Of a DNA stretch of 64,000 bases, positions 8,973 through 18,288 are shown in pieces. Position 1 is the first letter of the stretch. The number at the start of each line of letters is the position of its first letter. Origin of the DNA: Marinobacter salarius (GTDB lineage Bacteria > Pseudomonadota > Gammaproteobacteria > Pseudomonadales > Oleiphilaceae); the NCBI GenBank assembly GCA_000831005.1, contig CP007152.1:2418001-2482000 (forward strand), in the 5' to 3' direction. Both the position numbers and the translations under genes were made by a program. Under the pieces are notes generated by a model. The model was given only the letters and a program-made list of their open reading frames with translations. It did no database searches and had not been told where the DNA came from.

Positions 8973-10082
8973 TTACTCTTTGTTGAGGAATGCGAGGATA
9001 CGCCGTAACCGCTCTTTGTGGATTGCTTCACCGAGTTCTTTTCCACGAAACCCCTGATCCATCAGGGTTTTCGCCTGTACCCCGGTGGCGGCATGTTGCG
9101 CGGATTCCAGCCAATCCACCTTGTGCAGCTCTGGCTCCGGCAGCGCGCATTTCAGGGCAACCAGTAGTCCGGAAAATCGGTCGGCCCGACGCCACACGTC
9201 TGCGCCACCCAGGATCTCCAACAACTGGTCAGCGTCGTGAGACGTCATAGTGCGGATCGTTGGTATCAGTTCGGTGGTGAGGCGAGTGAGATCCTGGCAG
9301 TCGTTGGGGGCTTTCAGTGCCCTGGCTCGATTACGGGCTTCGGCCGGCGCCAGGGGGGAAAGCAGCGCCGCAAAGCGGACACTGGTGTCATCGCTGCTTT
9401 GGTGGGCACGGCGCAAGGCGCCGATGGCGTCAGAAAACGCCTCGAGTGGCTCCAGTTCCGGTATAAGGACAGCCAGTGCGCCGCATTCACGCAGGACTTC
9501 GAAGAAGGTGCCGGGTTCCTGCTCATGCAACGCTCGCTGGATTTCCTGCCATACCCGCTCCGGTGTCAGGTGGCTGACCTCGTCCTGGTTCACCATCTGC
9601 CGCATCAGCGCCATGGTGGGCTCGGCAATGGTGAATCCCTGGGGCTGCAGGCGGGCAGCAAAACGGGCGGTGCGCAGTATGCGCAATGGATCCTCGGCAA
9701 AGGCCTCGGAGACATGGCGTAGCTTGTGATCCTGCAGGTCCTGTCGGCCGTGAAAGGGGTCGACAATCTCACCTGCGGTGGACTTTGCCATGGCGTTGAT
9801 GGTCAGGTCTCGGCGCTTCAGGTCGTCCTCAAGGGGCACGTCCGGGGCGCTGTACACGGTAAACCCGTGGTAGCCTCGCCCCTGCTTTCGCTCCGTTCGC
9901 GCTAACGCGTACTCTTCCCGGGTGTCGGGGTGAAGGAATACCGGAAAATCCGCGCCTACCTGCTTGAAACCCTGTCGTAACATGTCTTCCGGCGTTGCAC
10001 CGGTGACCACCCAGTCCCGGTCTTTGACCGGCAGACCAAGCAGTTCATCACGGACGGCTCCGCCCACCAGATAGGTTTTCAT
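8973..10082 (-). CDS. cca: CCA tRNA nucleotidyltransferase
   Basis: A 369-residue enzyme that adds or repairs the 3' CCA end of tRNA. The class II nucleotidyltransferase head is clear: YLVGGAVRDELLGLPVKDRDWVV, EYALARTERK and the RRDLTINAMA motif, then neck helices with EDPLRILRTARFAARL. It is shorter than the about 410-residue E. coli type, and I see no intact HD phosphohydrolase motif in the C-terminal part. It may therefore lack the accessory phosphatase activities. Confidence 0.92.
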   Translation of the reverse strand: MKTYLVGGAVRDELLGLPVKDRDWVVTGATPEDMLRQGFKQVGADFPVFLHPDTREEYALARTERKQGRGYHGFTVYSAPDVPLEDDLKRRDLTINAMAKSTAGEIVDPFHGRQDLQDHKLRHVSEAFAEDPLRILRTARFAARLQPQGFTIAEPTMALMRQMVNQDEVSHLTPERVWQEIQRALHEQEPGTFFEVLRECGALAVLIPELEPLEAFSDAIGALRRAHQSSDDTSVRFAALLSPLAPAEARNRARALKAPNDCQDLTRLTTELIPTIRTMTSHDADQLLEILGGADVWRRADRFSGLLVALKCALPEPELHKVDWLESAQHAATGVQAKTLMDQGFRGKELGEAIHKERLRRILAFLNKE

Positions 10083-10162
10083 GGATCGGGTTCTGCTCCT
10101 TGAGGGATGTTGCTCCTGGGATTATCCCGGCAAGGCTGGCCACAGGCAAACCGGTTAACCAC

Positions 10163-10189
10163 AAAAAAGCCCGGTATCGAACCGGGCTT
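10163..10189 (-). terminator. Rho-independent terminator of the TraF-like gene
   Basis: A nine-pair stem (10167-10175 with 10181-10189, core AGCCCGGT) and five-base loop. On the minus strand it is followed by a T-run (complement of 10163-10168). It lies 27 bases past the stop of the gene at 10216-11475. Confidence 0.85.
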
Positions 10190-10215
10190 GGTGGGGCTGC
10201 TTCAATAAAACAGGG

Positions 10216-11475
10216 TCAGAACGCAGCGCCGAGCTCAATCGCCGCGCCCAGATCGGCATCGCTGATCAGGCCGCCGATGTCGAGGCGTGCACCGAAGGGC
10301 GACAGTCCGATACCGGCCGTAAACTGGGTGTCTTCCTCAATGCCATCGTTGTCGTCATTGCTGGCCAGGTTCTGGCGCACACCGAAGCGAAGTTGCGCGT
10401 AGCGGAATGCGTCGAATTCGGCGCCGAGGGCAACCCACTGGGTGTCATCCTCGTAGCCGAAGGCCTTCTTTTCCGTCAGGTCAATCTCTGCCGTCAGCAC
10501 GTGGAAGTTGCCTTTATGGGCGATGCCCGCGGTTACCATCGGGTCAAGTTCCAGAGTACGCTTTTCCTCGTCGGGGCGGCTGGCCGCCGAATCCAGTTCC
10601 ATGGGAATCAGGTTCTTGACCGCGATGCCGGCATTCCACTGGTTGCGCGAACCGAAAGCGTAGGCGGCGCCCACGTCCAGATTAAAACCGCTTTTGTCGG
10701 TCTGGTACTCGTCGCTGTCGAACTCGTCGTCTTCAAATCCGGAGACGGTTTCGGTGTACTGGAAGGTGCGCAGTTGAACGTATTTTGGCGAAATGCCCAG
10801 TTGTAGTCGTGATTCGTTCTGCAAATCGATAGAGGTGGCAATGGAAAGGCCTACTTCCGCAACGGCAGAGGCCAGGATGCGGCCCCGGGATTCCAGGTCA
10901 CGGTCCAGGTCCGCGGCAATCAGGTCCGGGATGGTTGCATTCTCCAGGCCAGCCAGGAACTGCTCATCGTCCTCGTCAAACTCTCCGCGAACCGTGGCCC
11001 TTACGTTACCGTTGGTGAAGAAACCGACGGCAAAAGACTCCGAGGGCACGGCCAGGGCGAGACCCAGAGCCCCGTCGATCCGCACGGTGTCGCGATCAAA
11101 GTCGTTCAACTGCCGTCTCAGCTCACCGGCGGCTTGGCGGGCATCGTCCGGGTTGGACGTCTTGTCCAGTTCCTGAAAGCGATCAATCGTATCCTGAATA
11201 TCGTCGATCTGGTCGATGGTTTCCTCTTCGTCCGCAAATCGGGCGTTGATCGAGGGCAGTATCAGGCCAAAGTCGTTGGACCATTCATGGTGATCCGCTG
11301 CCATCATCGCCGGATTGGTGGCACCCGCCGCTGCCGGGTGGGCGACGGCGACACCGGTGCCGCCCATGGCAAATGAGCGCGATGACATGAACGCTTGCGG
11401 GCTCGCGATGGTGGAGGTGGTGGCAATGGAAAGGCCGATGGCCAGTGACAGCTTGGTCAGACGATGTGGGGTCAT
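10216..11475 (-). CDS. TraF-like outer membrane protein (conjugal transfer TraF_2 family)
   Basis: A 419-residue exported protein: signal peptide (cleavage near TIAS), then SRSFAMGGTGVAVAHPAAA and NPAMMA, the conserved start of the TraF_2 family. An acidic helical stretch (about 80-125) and many alternating beta-strand segments follow, ending in a terminal Phe. This points to an outer-membrane beta-barrel of the FadL/OmpP1 superfamily. The database name suggests conjugation, but no transfer genes are nearby, so I treat it as an outer-membrane protein of unknown function. It is monocistronic, with its own terminator, and is divergent from the FlgP-like gene. Confidence 0.75.
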   Translation of the reverse strand: MTPHRLTKLSLAIGLSIATTSTIASPQAFMSSRSFAMGGTGVAVAHPAAAGATNPAMMAADHHEWSNDFGLILPSINARFADEEETIDQIDDIQDTIDRFQELDKTSNPDDARQAAGELRRQLNDFDRDTVRIDGALGLALAVPSESFAVGFFTNGNVRATVRGEFDEDDEQFLAGLENATIPDLIAADLDRDLESRGRILASAVAEVGLSIATSIDLQNESRLQLGISPKYVQLRTFQYTETVSGFEDDEFDSDEYQTDKSGFNLDVGAAYAFGSRNQWNAGIAVKNLIPMELDSAASRPDEEKRTLELDPMVTAGIAHKGNFHVLTAEIDLTEKKAFGYEDDTQWVALGAEFDAFRYAQLRFGVRQNLASNDDNDGIEEDTQFTAGIGLSPFGARLDIGGLISDADLGAAIELGAAF

Positions 11476-11728
11476 GATGTGTCCTGATAAAGCGATGGTG
11501 CTGCTAAGTTAAAGGTGACATTCAGCTCAGGTTAATCCAGTTGCTGCCGTGACTCACCGGTGATGCGGTAACGGTTTGTTTTTCTACTGTAAATAGCGGT
11601 AGATTTTTGCCGCCTTGATCGTGTGCGACGAGGGCTTTGAGAAACGAAATTATGGAATTCAGTTGGTTACAAAGGTTGGCGTGAATTTTTCATAGGGCAG
11701 TGAACAGATGTTTTTTCGGAGAACCAAC

Positions 11729-12271
11729 ATGACCCTGCGGTGGATACTGATACCTGCGCTGGTGGTAACAATGATCGGCTGTGCCCCTGTGGGCCAGCAC
11801 CGGAACGCCGGGGCCGACCGGCAGCAGACCGAACTGGACCCGATCACAGTGAGGGTCAGCGGCTTCGGGACCTACGAAGACGCGTCGAAAGATCGCCTGA
11901 ACACGCGCAAGCGCCTGCTTGCCCGGCGTGCGTCCCAGTTGGATGCCTATCGCAATCTGGCGGAACGGGTGTATGGCACTGTGATCTACGGCAGCTCAAC
12001 AGTGAACGATTTCGTTTTGCAGAACGATATGTTCCGCACTTACGTGGACAGCTACATCCGTGGTGCCAAGATGGTTGCCGTGAGTGAGCACAGTGACGGC
12101 GTGGTGGAAACCGTTATGGAACTCAAGCTGGAGCCCAGGTTCCGTGCCTGTGTGTCCCGCGTAACGGATCGTGAAGTGCAGGACCTGTGCCCGATCCCGA
12201 TGCCCAGAGGCAACGACAGCGCCGGAGATTTCCAGAGCCGGGGCGTTGATTCCCTCTACTACCTCGAATAA
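11729..12271 (+). CDS. LPP20-family lipoprotein, FlgP-like
   Basis: A 180-residue lipoprotein. The leader ends in a lipobox-like VVTMIGC with Cys18 as lipidation site; the mature part has the LPP20 signature (KDRLNTRKRLLARRASQLDAYRNLAERVYG). FlgP of Vibrio, a ring lipoprotein beneath the outer membrane at the flagellar motor, belongs to this family. The partner downstream is FlgT-like, supporting a flagellar role. Start: ATG at 11729 with GGAG upstream and an immediate lipoprotein leader; the ATG at 11708 would put seven extra residues in front. No other flagellar genes are in the window. Confidence 0.72.
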   Translation: MTLRWILIPALVVTMIGCAPVGQHRNAGADRQQTELDPITVRVSGFGTYEDASKDRLNTRKRLLARRASQLDAYRNLAERVYGTVIYGSSTVNDFVLQNDMFRTYVDSYIRGAKMVAVSEHSDGVVETVMELKLEPRFRACVSRVTDREVQDLCPIPMPRGNDSAGDFQSRGVDSLYYLE

Positions 12272-12285
12272 GAGAACGATTTCCC

Positions 12286-13479
12286 ATGAAGCTGGCTATT
12301 TCCGTTGTCACAGTGCTGTTGGTGTTTGCGTGTGGCGGTGTCCAGGCTGTGGTGCTGGAGGCGTCGGCCACGCCACCATTTATAACGATGACGTCGACAG
12401 CGCACGGCAGGAGCTAAGAAGCCGCGTTAAGGGATGTTTCCCTGCAGTACGAAGCCAGGATCAGTAGCCGCGACACCATGGAAAACGGTGTGGTGACGGA
12501 ATCCCGCCTGCAGGTTGCCTCGTCGGCGCGGGCAACGTCCGTTGAAGTGGTGGACGAGTACCGGCGGGGGAATCTGTTGCGTGTCACGGTTCGCGCCGAT
12601 ATGTCGGCCAGCGGCCAGTGCCAGGCCGGCGATGCCGCAGAGTTGAGAAAGCGTGTGGCCGTGACCGGCTTCCCCATGGTGTATCCGGATCAGGCCCGGA
12701 TAGGGCGCATAGGGGATGCCGGCGAAGTCTTGCCGCAATTACTGCAGGCGGATCTCCGGCGCAGCGGTAAACTCCAGGTCTTCGGCGCAACCACCCAGCG
12801 CCTGTTTGATGACCTGCTCAATGCTCCGACGCATCAGAAATTCAACAATCGATTGAGCAACGTGATCCAGGTGGCTCGCGAACTTGGGGTGCAGTTTGTG
12901 GTTACCGGTGTCATTCGTGATGTTGGCGTGTCTGACCCGGACGCCTGGGGCAGTTCCGTTATTGACCGTCTGCAGCGTGGCATTGGCGCGGCCAACCAGA
13001 ACCGGCGGTTTGTGGTGGACATGATGGTTTATGACGGCTTCAGTGGGGCGCCTGTCTATCAGGAGCGATTTTCGGCGGAGGCACGCTGGAATGCCGGGCC
13101 GGGGTCTTCTGATGGGTTTGGGTCGGCAGGTTTCCGGGAAACCGAATACGGACAGGCTGTCGCTGGCTTGATGAATAACATGGTGTCTGCGGTCAATGAT
13201 GCGCTGGCTTGCCAGCCATTTATCACGAGGGTGACGAGAGTTGACGGCAACAAGGTCACGCTGGATTCCGGGGCCACGGCGGGCCTGCGTCCGGGGGACG
13301 AACTGAAGCTCTATCGCAGTGCCAGCTTCTTCGATTCACCCGGGGCGACCCCGGAACTGGTGGACAGCCGCACCACCATGACGGTGAACAACGTTCACCC
13401 GGATTTCAGCAACGGCAGCATTCCTGTCTTTGGCGGGCTGATCAATATACAGCGGGATGACGTGGCCATCGTCTGGTAG
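12286..13479 (+). pseudogene. flgT: Flagellar assembly protein FlgT, frameshifted as given
   Basis: Joined frames give an exported protein of about 398 residues: signal peptide from 12286 (MKLAISVVTVLLVFACGG), an N-terminal domain with GHATIYNDDVDSARQE, a middle domain (KRVAVTGFPMV, ELGVQFVVTGVIRDVG) and a C-terminal domain (LDSGATAGLRPGDELKLYR). This three-domain layout matches FlgT, which builds the H ring of the sodium-driven motor. The frame breaks near 12363 and again at 12413-12421; restoring one G at three GG sites gives an uninterrupted reading. It directly follows the FlgP-like gene and converges with sufE. I infer sequencing error, but three losses within 60 bp is dense. Confidence 0.78.
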
Positions 13480-13485
13480 GGGCGG

Positions 13486-13947
13486 TCAGACTGCGGCGGT
13501 TTCCGCTGCCACGTCCCGGATCTTGCCAACCATGGCCCGCAGGCCGTTGCCCCGCGTGGGCGAAATGTGGCGGAACAGATCCAGTTGTTCGAACAGTTCG
13601 TCGATGTCCGTAGCCAGAAGGTCCCTGGGGGACTTGCCATTCAGCGCCACCAGGATAATGGCGGCAAGGCCGCGAACGATGATGGCGTCGGAGTCAATCA
13701 GCAGGTACAGCTTGCCGCTTTGCTCATCGTAATGATGGATCAGCCACACCTGGCTCTGGCAGCCATGGACGTAATTCTCTTCCCTGCGCTCGTCGTCCGG
13801 AAATGCCGGTAGCTGCTTGCCAAGGTCGATAATGAAGGCGTAACGTTCTTCCCAGTCGTCCAGAAACTCAAAGCCATCCAGAACGTCCTCGAGGGTAGTG
13901 TCTTTCCCGAGGGGGTTATTCAGAAACTCCTGTTCAGCGGCACCCAT
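13486..13947 (-). CDS. sufE: Sulfur acceptor protein SufE
   Basis: A 153-residue protein that takes persulfide sulfur from SufS and stimulates the desulfurase. The acceptor Cys is in HGCQSQVWL (about residue 63). The family pattern WEERYAFIIDLGKQLP precedes it and SPTRGNGLRAMV closes it. It is the last gene of the suf operon; its ATG overlaps the sufT stop by one base (TAATG). It converges with flgT with 6 bp between stops, and I see no terminator there. Confidence 0.93.
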   Translation of the reverse strand: MGAAEQEFLNNPLGKDTTLEDVLDGFEFLDDWEERYAFIIDLGKQLPAFPDDERREENYVHGCQSQVWLIHHYDEQSGKLYLLIDSDAIIVRGLAAIILVALNGKSPRDLLATDIDELFEQLDLFRHISPTRGNGLRAMVGKIRDVAAETAAV

Positions 13948-14489
13948 TACAGCATCCCCAGTTCAAGCTTGGCTTCGTCGGTAAGCATGTCATTGTTCCA
14001 GGGCGGGTCGAAGGTCAGTTCGACGGTTACCTTATCCACGTTGGGAACATGCTCAAGCTTGGTTTTGACGTCTTCGGTGATCACCGGGCCCATGCCGCAG
14101 CCGGCGGCTGTCAGGGTCATTTTAACGTAGACATGGTTGCCGTCTTCCGTGCCATTCTGTATGTCACACTCGTAGATCAGGCCCAGCTCCACCACGTTGA
14201 CCGGAATCTCCGGGTCGTAGCAGTTGCGCATCGCTTCCCACACCTGGTTTTCGTTGACGGTGCCGTCTTCCGGGGTGTCGAAGCTGCTTTCAAGAGGTTT
14301 TTTGCCTAGGGCATCGGCGTTGTGGCCTTCAATGCGAGCGAGGTTGCCGTTCACCGCCACGGTGAAGCTGCCACCCAGTGACTGTGTGATGGTCACAAAG
14401 GTATCCGATGGAATCATGATTTCGGTTCCGGCGGGCACCAAGCGTGCCTCTACTTCGCGTTTTGTCAGGACCACTTCCCGTTCTTGCAT
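13947..14489 (-). CDS. sufT: Fe-S cluster assembly protein SufT (DUF59/MIP18 family)
   Basis: A 180-residue protein with an N-terminal beta-rich extension (about 1-75) and a C-terminal MIP18/DUF59 domain: DPEIPVNVVELGLIYE, then KMTLTAAGCGMGPVI with the conserved Cys, and VELTFDPPWN. SufT acts in Fe-S maturation, apparently when demand for clusters is high. Its place between sufA and sufE, 39 bp after sufA and overlapping sufE, fits the Suf layout of many gammaproteobacteria. Confidence 0.9.
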   Translation of the reverse strand: MQEREVVLTKREVEARLVPAGTEIMIPSDTFVTITQSLGGSFTVAVNGNLARIEGHNADALGKKPLESSFDTPEDGTVNENQVWEAMRNCYDPEIPVNVVELGLIYECDIQNGTEDGNHVYVKMTLTAAGCGMGPVITEDVKTKLEHVPNVDKVTVELTFDPPWNNDMLTDEAKLELGML

Positions 14490-14528
14490 GCCTTAATGGG
14501 CCTCGTATTCGCTATCTGGTTTTCGGAT

Positions 14529-14882
14529 TCAGGCGACTGTAAAGCTTTCGCCACAACCGCACTCTGCCGTCGCATTCGGATTCCGGAATTGGAACAGGGA
14601 GTTCACCCCTTCGGTCACGAAATCAATTTCAATGCCGTTCACCAGAGGCAGATGCTCTTCCTTTACAAAGACGTCCACACCGTCGATGTGAAACACCTTG
14701 TCGTCCGCTGCGGCTTCTTCCACCCACTGGGTTTCATACTTGAAGCCGGAACAGCCACTTTTCTTGATGGCCAGGCGGATACCTTTCGCCTCAGGCTTCT
14801 TGTCCAGTTGTTTGCGTACGTGTTTTACCGCTGTCGGGGTCATGGTGACCGCCACGGTTGGTGTGAAGACTTCGGCTGTCAT
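14529..14882 (-). CDS. sufA: Fe-S assembly A-type carrier SufA
   Basis: A 117-residue A-type carrier with the three conserved Cys: one in KKSGCSGFKY and two in the C-terminal CGCGESF. These bind the cluster passed from the SufBCD scaffold to apoproteins. Start: the ATG at 14882 has a near-perfect GGAGGTGG four bases upstream, so the longer open frame (to 14972) is not used. It lies 13 bp after sufS. SufA and IscA are hard to tell apart by sequence; the operon decides. Confidence 0.92.
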   Translation of the reverse strand: MTAEVFTPTVAVTMTPTAVKHVRKQLDKKPEAKGIRLAIKKSGCSGFKYETQWVEEAAADDKVFHIDGVDVFVKEEHLPLVNGIEIDFVTEGVNSLFQFRNPNATAECGCGESFTVA

Positions 14883-14895
14883 AGTTCCACCTCCA

Positions 14896-16149
14896 TCAGG
14901 CAAACAGACGCTGGATTTTCTGCAGGGCAGTGAATAATTGTTCCACTTCCTCCAGCGTATTGTAAAACGCAAAGGATGCCCGGGCTGTACCGGGAACCCC
15001 GTAAAAGTCCATCAACGGCATGGCGCAGTGGTGGCCAGTGCGGATCGCGATGCCCTGCTGATCCAGCAGCGTTCCTATATCACTGGGGTGCAGGCCGGCG
15101 ATTTTAAAGGACATTACTGGTACTTTTTGGCTGGCCGTACCGATGATTTCCATGCCGGGGACTGAGTCGACCAATTCGTTGGCGCGGGTGAGAAGCGCGT
15201 TTTCTGCCGCTTCCATGCCGTTGCGATCCAGGTTGCCCAGATAATCAATGGCCGCGCCCAAGCCGATGGCCTCAGCAACCGGCGGTGTACCGGCCTCGAA
15301 CTTGTAAGGCAACACGTTCCAGGTGGTGCGTTCGAACGACACCCGCTCGATCATCTCGCCGCCGCCCTGGAACGGGGGCATTTCTTCCAGCAACTGGGCC
15401 TTGCCGTACAGTACGCCAACGCCCGTCGGGCCGAACAGCTTGTGGGATGAGAACACGTAGAAATCACTGCCCAGTGCTTTTACGTCCGGCTGAAAATGCG
15501 GCACGGCCTGGGCGCCATCGATAACGGTGATCACGCCGTAAGCCTTGGCTTGCTCAATCAGCGGTGCAATCGGGTTCACCGTGCCCAGGACGTTGGACAC
15601 GTGAGTCAGTGCCAGTATTCGGGTGCGGTCGCCCAGCAGGCTGTTGAATGAGTCGAGGTCCAGCTCGCCCTGAGGCGTGACCTGGATGGGAACCACCTTT
15701 GCCCCTGTGCGCTCGGCCACCATCTGCCAGGGCACGATGTTGGCGTGATGTTCCATATGGCTGACGAGGATTTCGTCGCCAGGCTTGAGGCGGCCGGCCA
15801 GACCATTGGCAACCACATTGATGGCCTCGGTGGTGCCGCGGGTCCAGATGATCTCGCGGGTGCTGTCAGCGTTCAGGAATGCGCGAACCTTCTCCCGGGC
15901 GCCCTCGAAGGCACTGGTGGCACGGTCGCCAAGCGTGTGGGCGCCCCGATGGACGTTGGAATGCATTTCCCGGTAATAGCGATCCATGGCGTCCAGCACG
16001 GCGATGGGCTTTTGTGACGAAGCACCGTTGTCCAGATACACGAGGGGCTTGCCGTTGATCTGCTGATCAAGAATCGGAAAGTCCCGGCGGGTGGCCTCGA
16101 CGTCGAACGCCGCAGTGCCCGCCTTTTTGGCCATGGAAAGGTCTGTCAT
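14896..16149 (-). CDS. sufS: Cysteine desulfurase SufS
   Basis: A 417-residue PLP enzyme that releases sulfur from cysteine as enzyme persulfide. The PLP Lys is in FSSHKLFGPTG, the catalytic Cys in RTGHHCAMPLM, and the N-terminal region reads VYLDNGASSQKP. The short loop around the Cys marks a group II (SufS/CsdA) enzyme, which needs SufE; sufE closes this operon. It is 6 bp after sufD. Confidence 0.95.
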   Translation of the reverse strand: MTDLSMAKKAGTAAFDVEATRRDFPILDQQINGKPLVYLDNGASSQKPIAVLDAMDRYYREMHSNVHRGAHTLGDRATSAFEGAREKVRAFLNADSTREIIWTRGTTEAINVVANGLAGRLKPGDEILVSHMEHHANIVPWQMVAERTGAKVVPIQVTPQGELDLDSFNSLLGDRTRILALTHVSNVLGTVNPIAPLIEQAKAYGVITVIDGAQAVPHFQPDVKALGSDFYVFSSHKLFGPTGVGVLYGKAQLLEEMPPFQGGGEMIERVSFERTTWNVLPYKFEAGTPPVAEAIGLGAAIDYLGNLDRNGMEAAENALLTRANELVDSVPGMEIIGTASQKVPVMSFKIAGLHPSDIGTLLDQQGIAIRTGHHCAMPLMDFYGVPGTARASFAFYNTLEEVEQLFTALQKIQRLFA

Positions 16150-16155
16150 AACCGG

Positions 16156-17442
16156 TCAGGCCTCCTGAAACGTCTGATCGAAAAATTCATTCAGCCGGAG
16201 CTGGGCAGCGTCTTTGACGGCCTGAACCGGAATCTGTTCAACAAGTTCGTTAATGAAGGCCATCGTCAAAAGGGTATTGGCCTCACGACGCCCGATGCCA
16301 CGGGATACCAGGTAGAACAGGGAAATTCTGTCAAGCTGGCCGATTGTTGCGCCATGGGCGCATTTGACATCGTCCGCGTAGATCTCCAGCTCCGGCTTGG
16401 TATCGATCTCGGCGCCGGTAGAGAGCAACAGATTCTTGTTGTTCATGTTCGCGTTGGACTTCTGGGCATCCTCGTGGATATGGATGCGGCCATTGAACAC
16501 GGCATGGGATTCGTCCGCAGCGATATTGCGATAGGTTTCCTCGCTGTCGCAGTGGGCAGCCACATGCTCAATGGATGTGTGGTTGTCGTAGTGCTGTTTG
16601 CCCTGGGTGACGACCACGCCGTTCAGCTTGCACTCGCCGCCTTCGCCTTCCAGCCGAACCTGCAGATCATGGCGACGCAGTGGTCCACCGAAGCCCACGC
16701 AGTGGCTCTCGAAGCGAGAATTGGCGGCTTGGCGAACACCGGTAGCCCCGATGTGCTGTACATTTTCGCCTTCCATGACCAATCGCACATTCGTGACCTG
16801 GGCTCCGTCTGCCAATACAAACTCGGTGACGGTATCCACCATGACCGGCTCCTCGCCGCTGGAGAGGTATTCCTCTACCACCGTAATCTGGCTGTGACGT
16901 GCGGCATCCACATAAATGCGCGGGTACGCCGAGCCGGAAGCCGTGCCGGTCACTTCGTGCACGATGAACAGAGGCTGATCGAGAACCGCTTCCTTGTCCA
17001 ACTGGATATACAGGCCGTCTTCAAAGCGAGCGGAGTTCAGTCGCGCCATCTGTACGGCACGGGTGTCCAGCGTGTTGTCCAGGCGTTCGGCCAGGGCCGC
17101 GGCCTCGTCATCGTCCAGATCGGCGAAGCGTTGAATGCGGATGCCGTCCAGGTCCGGAAAGTCCGAGGCTTCCGGAATCATCACGCCGTTGTGGAACACC
17201 ACGCGATAACCGGGAATCGACAAGCTGTAACCATCCTTGCCAGTTGCGGGCAGGGTGGTGGCCAGTTCGTCGGTCAGCTTCAGGTGCCGGCTGGAGTATT
17301 TCCAGTTCTCGGTTTTGCGGGTGGGCAATGGCATATCCACCAGTGCCGTGCCCCGCTGTTTGCGCAGTTCAAGCAACGGCTGGGGCAGCGAATGCCCGCC
17401 CGGCTCGAGGAAGGCGCTGGAAATGGTTGGTGCTGGTTTCAT
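16156..17442 (-). CDS. sufD: Fe-S cluster scaffold subunit SufD
   Basis: A 428-residue member of the SufB/SufD beta-helix family. It pairs with SufB and SufC as the scaffold on which clusters are built. Family segments include ENWKYSS near the N-terminus, the core HVAAHCDSEETYRNI, HEDAQKSNANMNNKNLLLS, and KCAHGATIGQLD with the conserved Cys-His pair, then SRGIGRREA. It lies between sufC and sufS with 6-12 bp gaps. Confidence 0.93.
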   Translation of the reverse strand: MKPAPTISSAFLEPGGHSLPQPLLELRKQRGTALVDMPLPTRKTENWKYSSRHLKLTDELATTLPATGKDGYSLSIPGYRVVFHNGVMIPEASDFPDLDGIRIQRFADLDDDEAAALAERLDNTLDTRAVQMARLNSARFEDGLYIQLDKEAVLDQPLFIVHEVTGTASGSAYPRIYVDAARHSQITVVEEYLSSGEEPVMVDTVTEFVLADGAQVTNVRLVMEGENVQHIGATGVRQAANSRFESHCVGFGGPLRRHDLQVRLEGEGGECKLNGVVVTQGKQHYDNHTSIEHVAAHCDSEETYRNIAADESHAVFNGRIHIHEDAQKSNANMNNKNLLLSTGAEIDTKPELEIYADDVKCAHGATIGQLDRISLFYLVSRGIGRREANTLLTMAFINELVEQIPVQAVKDAAQLRLNEFFDQTFQEA

Positions 17443-17454
17443 TCCACGGCCTCC

Positions 17455-18228
17455 TTAGCTGGCTGCACTGGGGGTGGCTTCTTCGTCTTTCACGCCGAGC
17501 CAGCCGTAGCCACGCTCTTCGAGCTCGAGGGCCAGCTCGCGACCCCCGGATTTGACGATCCTGCCACCGGCCAGTACATGAACATGGTCTGGCACAATGT
17601 GGTTCAGCAGACGCTGGTAGTGAGTCACCATCAGAATGGCACGGTCTTCGGCGCGCAGGGCGTTTACGCCCTTGGAAACCACCTGCAGGGCGTCGATATC
17701 GAGCCCTGAGTCTGTCTCATCCAGAATGGCCAGCTTTGGCTGCAGCAACAGCGCCTGAAGAATCTCATTGCGCTTCTTCTCGCCACCGGAGAAGCCTTCG
17801 TTGACACCGCGCTTGAGGAACGCCGGGTCCAGGTCCACCTGTTTGGAAACCTCTTTGGCCAGCTTCATGAACTCCGCGGCGTTCATTTCCTGCTCGCCGC
17901 GGTGTGTGCGCATGGCGTTGACGGCGGTGCGCAGGAACTGCAGGTTGCTGACGCCGGGAATCTCCACCGGATACTGGAACGCCAGGAAAATACCTTCACG
18001 AGCCCGCTCTTCGGTTTCAAGGTCCAGCAGGTTCTCGCCGTTCAGGCTGATTTCGCCCTGGGTTACCTCAAATGTCTCATTGCCTGCCAGCACCTGGGAC
18101 AGGGTGCTCTTGCCTGAGCCGTTGGGGCCCATGATGGCGTGAACTTCCCCGGCCTTGATCTCCAGGTTGATGCCCTTGAGGATCTCTTCACCCTCAACGG
18201 ATGCGTGCAGGTTCTTGATGCTTAGCAT
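17455..18228 (-). CDS. sufC: Fe-S assembly ATPase SufC
   Basis: A 257-residue ABC-type ATPase that drives conformational change of SufB-SufD. Walker A is GPNGSGKST, the signature FSGGEKKRNE is the SufC-specific form, Walker B reads LAILDETDSGLDID, and the H-loop is MVTHYQR. It is soluble and has no permease partner in the locus. It begins 60 bp after the sufB stop. Confidence 0.96.
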   Translation of the reverse strand: MLSIKNLHASVEGEEILKGINLEIKAGEVHAIMGPNGSGKSTLSQVLAGNETFEVTQGEISLNGENLLDLETEERAREGIFLAFQYPVEIPGVSNLQFLRTAVNAMRTHRGEQEMNAAEFMKLAKEVSKQVDLDPAFLKRGVNEGFSGGEKKRNEILQALLLQPKLAILDETDSGLDIDALQVVSKGVNALRAEDRAILMVTHYQRLLNHIVPDHVHVLAGGRIVKSGGRELALELEERGYGWLGVKDEEATPSAAS

Positions 18229-18288
18229 TTCTGGCGTCTCTCTATAATCTGAAAACTGGAATCTGAATATCTGTATATGAGCCTGGGC

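Noticed and set aside
10216..11475. TraF-like name taken as sign of a conjugative element
   Set aside because: No other transfer, relaxase or integrase genes are nearby, and the protein looks like an outer-membrane barrel.
11664..11680. Sigma-54-like GG and GC elements before the flgP-like gene
   Set aside because: The spacing is 12 bases instead of the required 10, so it is not a credible -24/-12 promoter.
16354..17709. A 451-codon plus-strand open frame
   Set aside because: It lies antisense to sufD and sufC, has no family features and reflects GC-rich codon bias.
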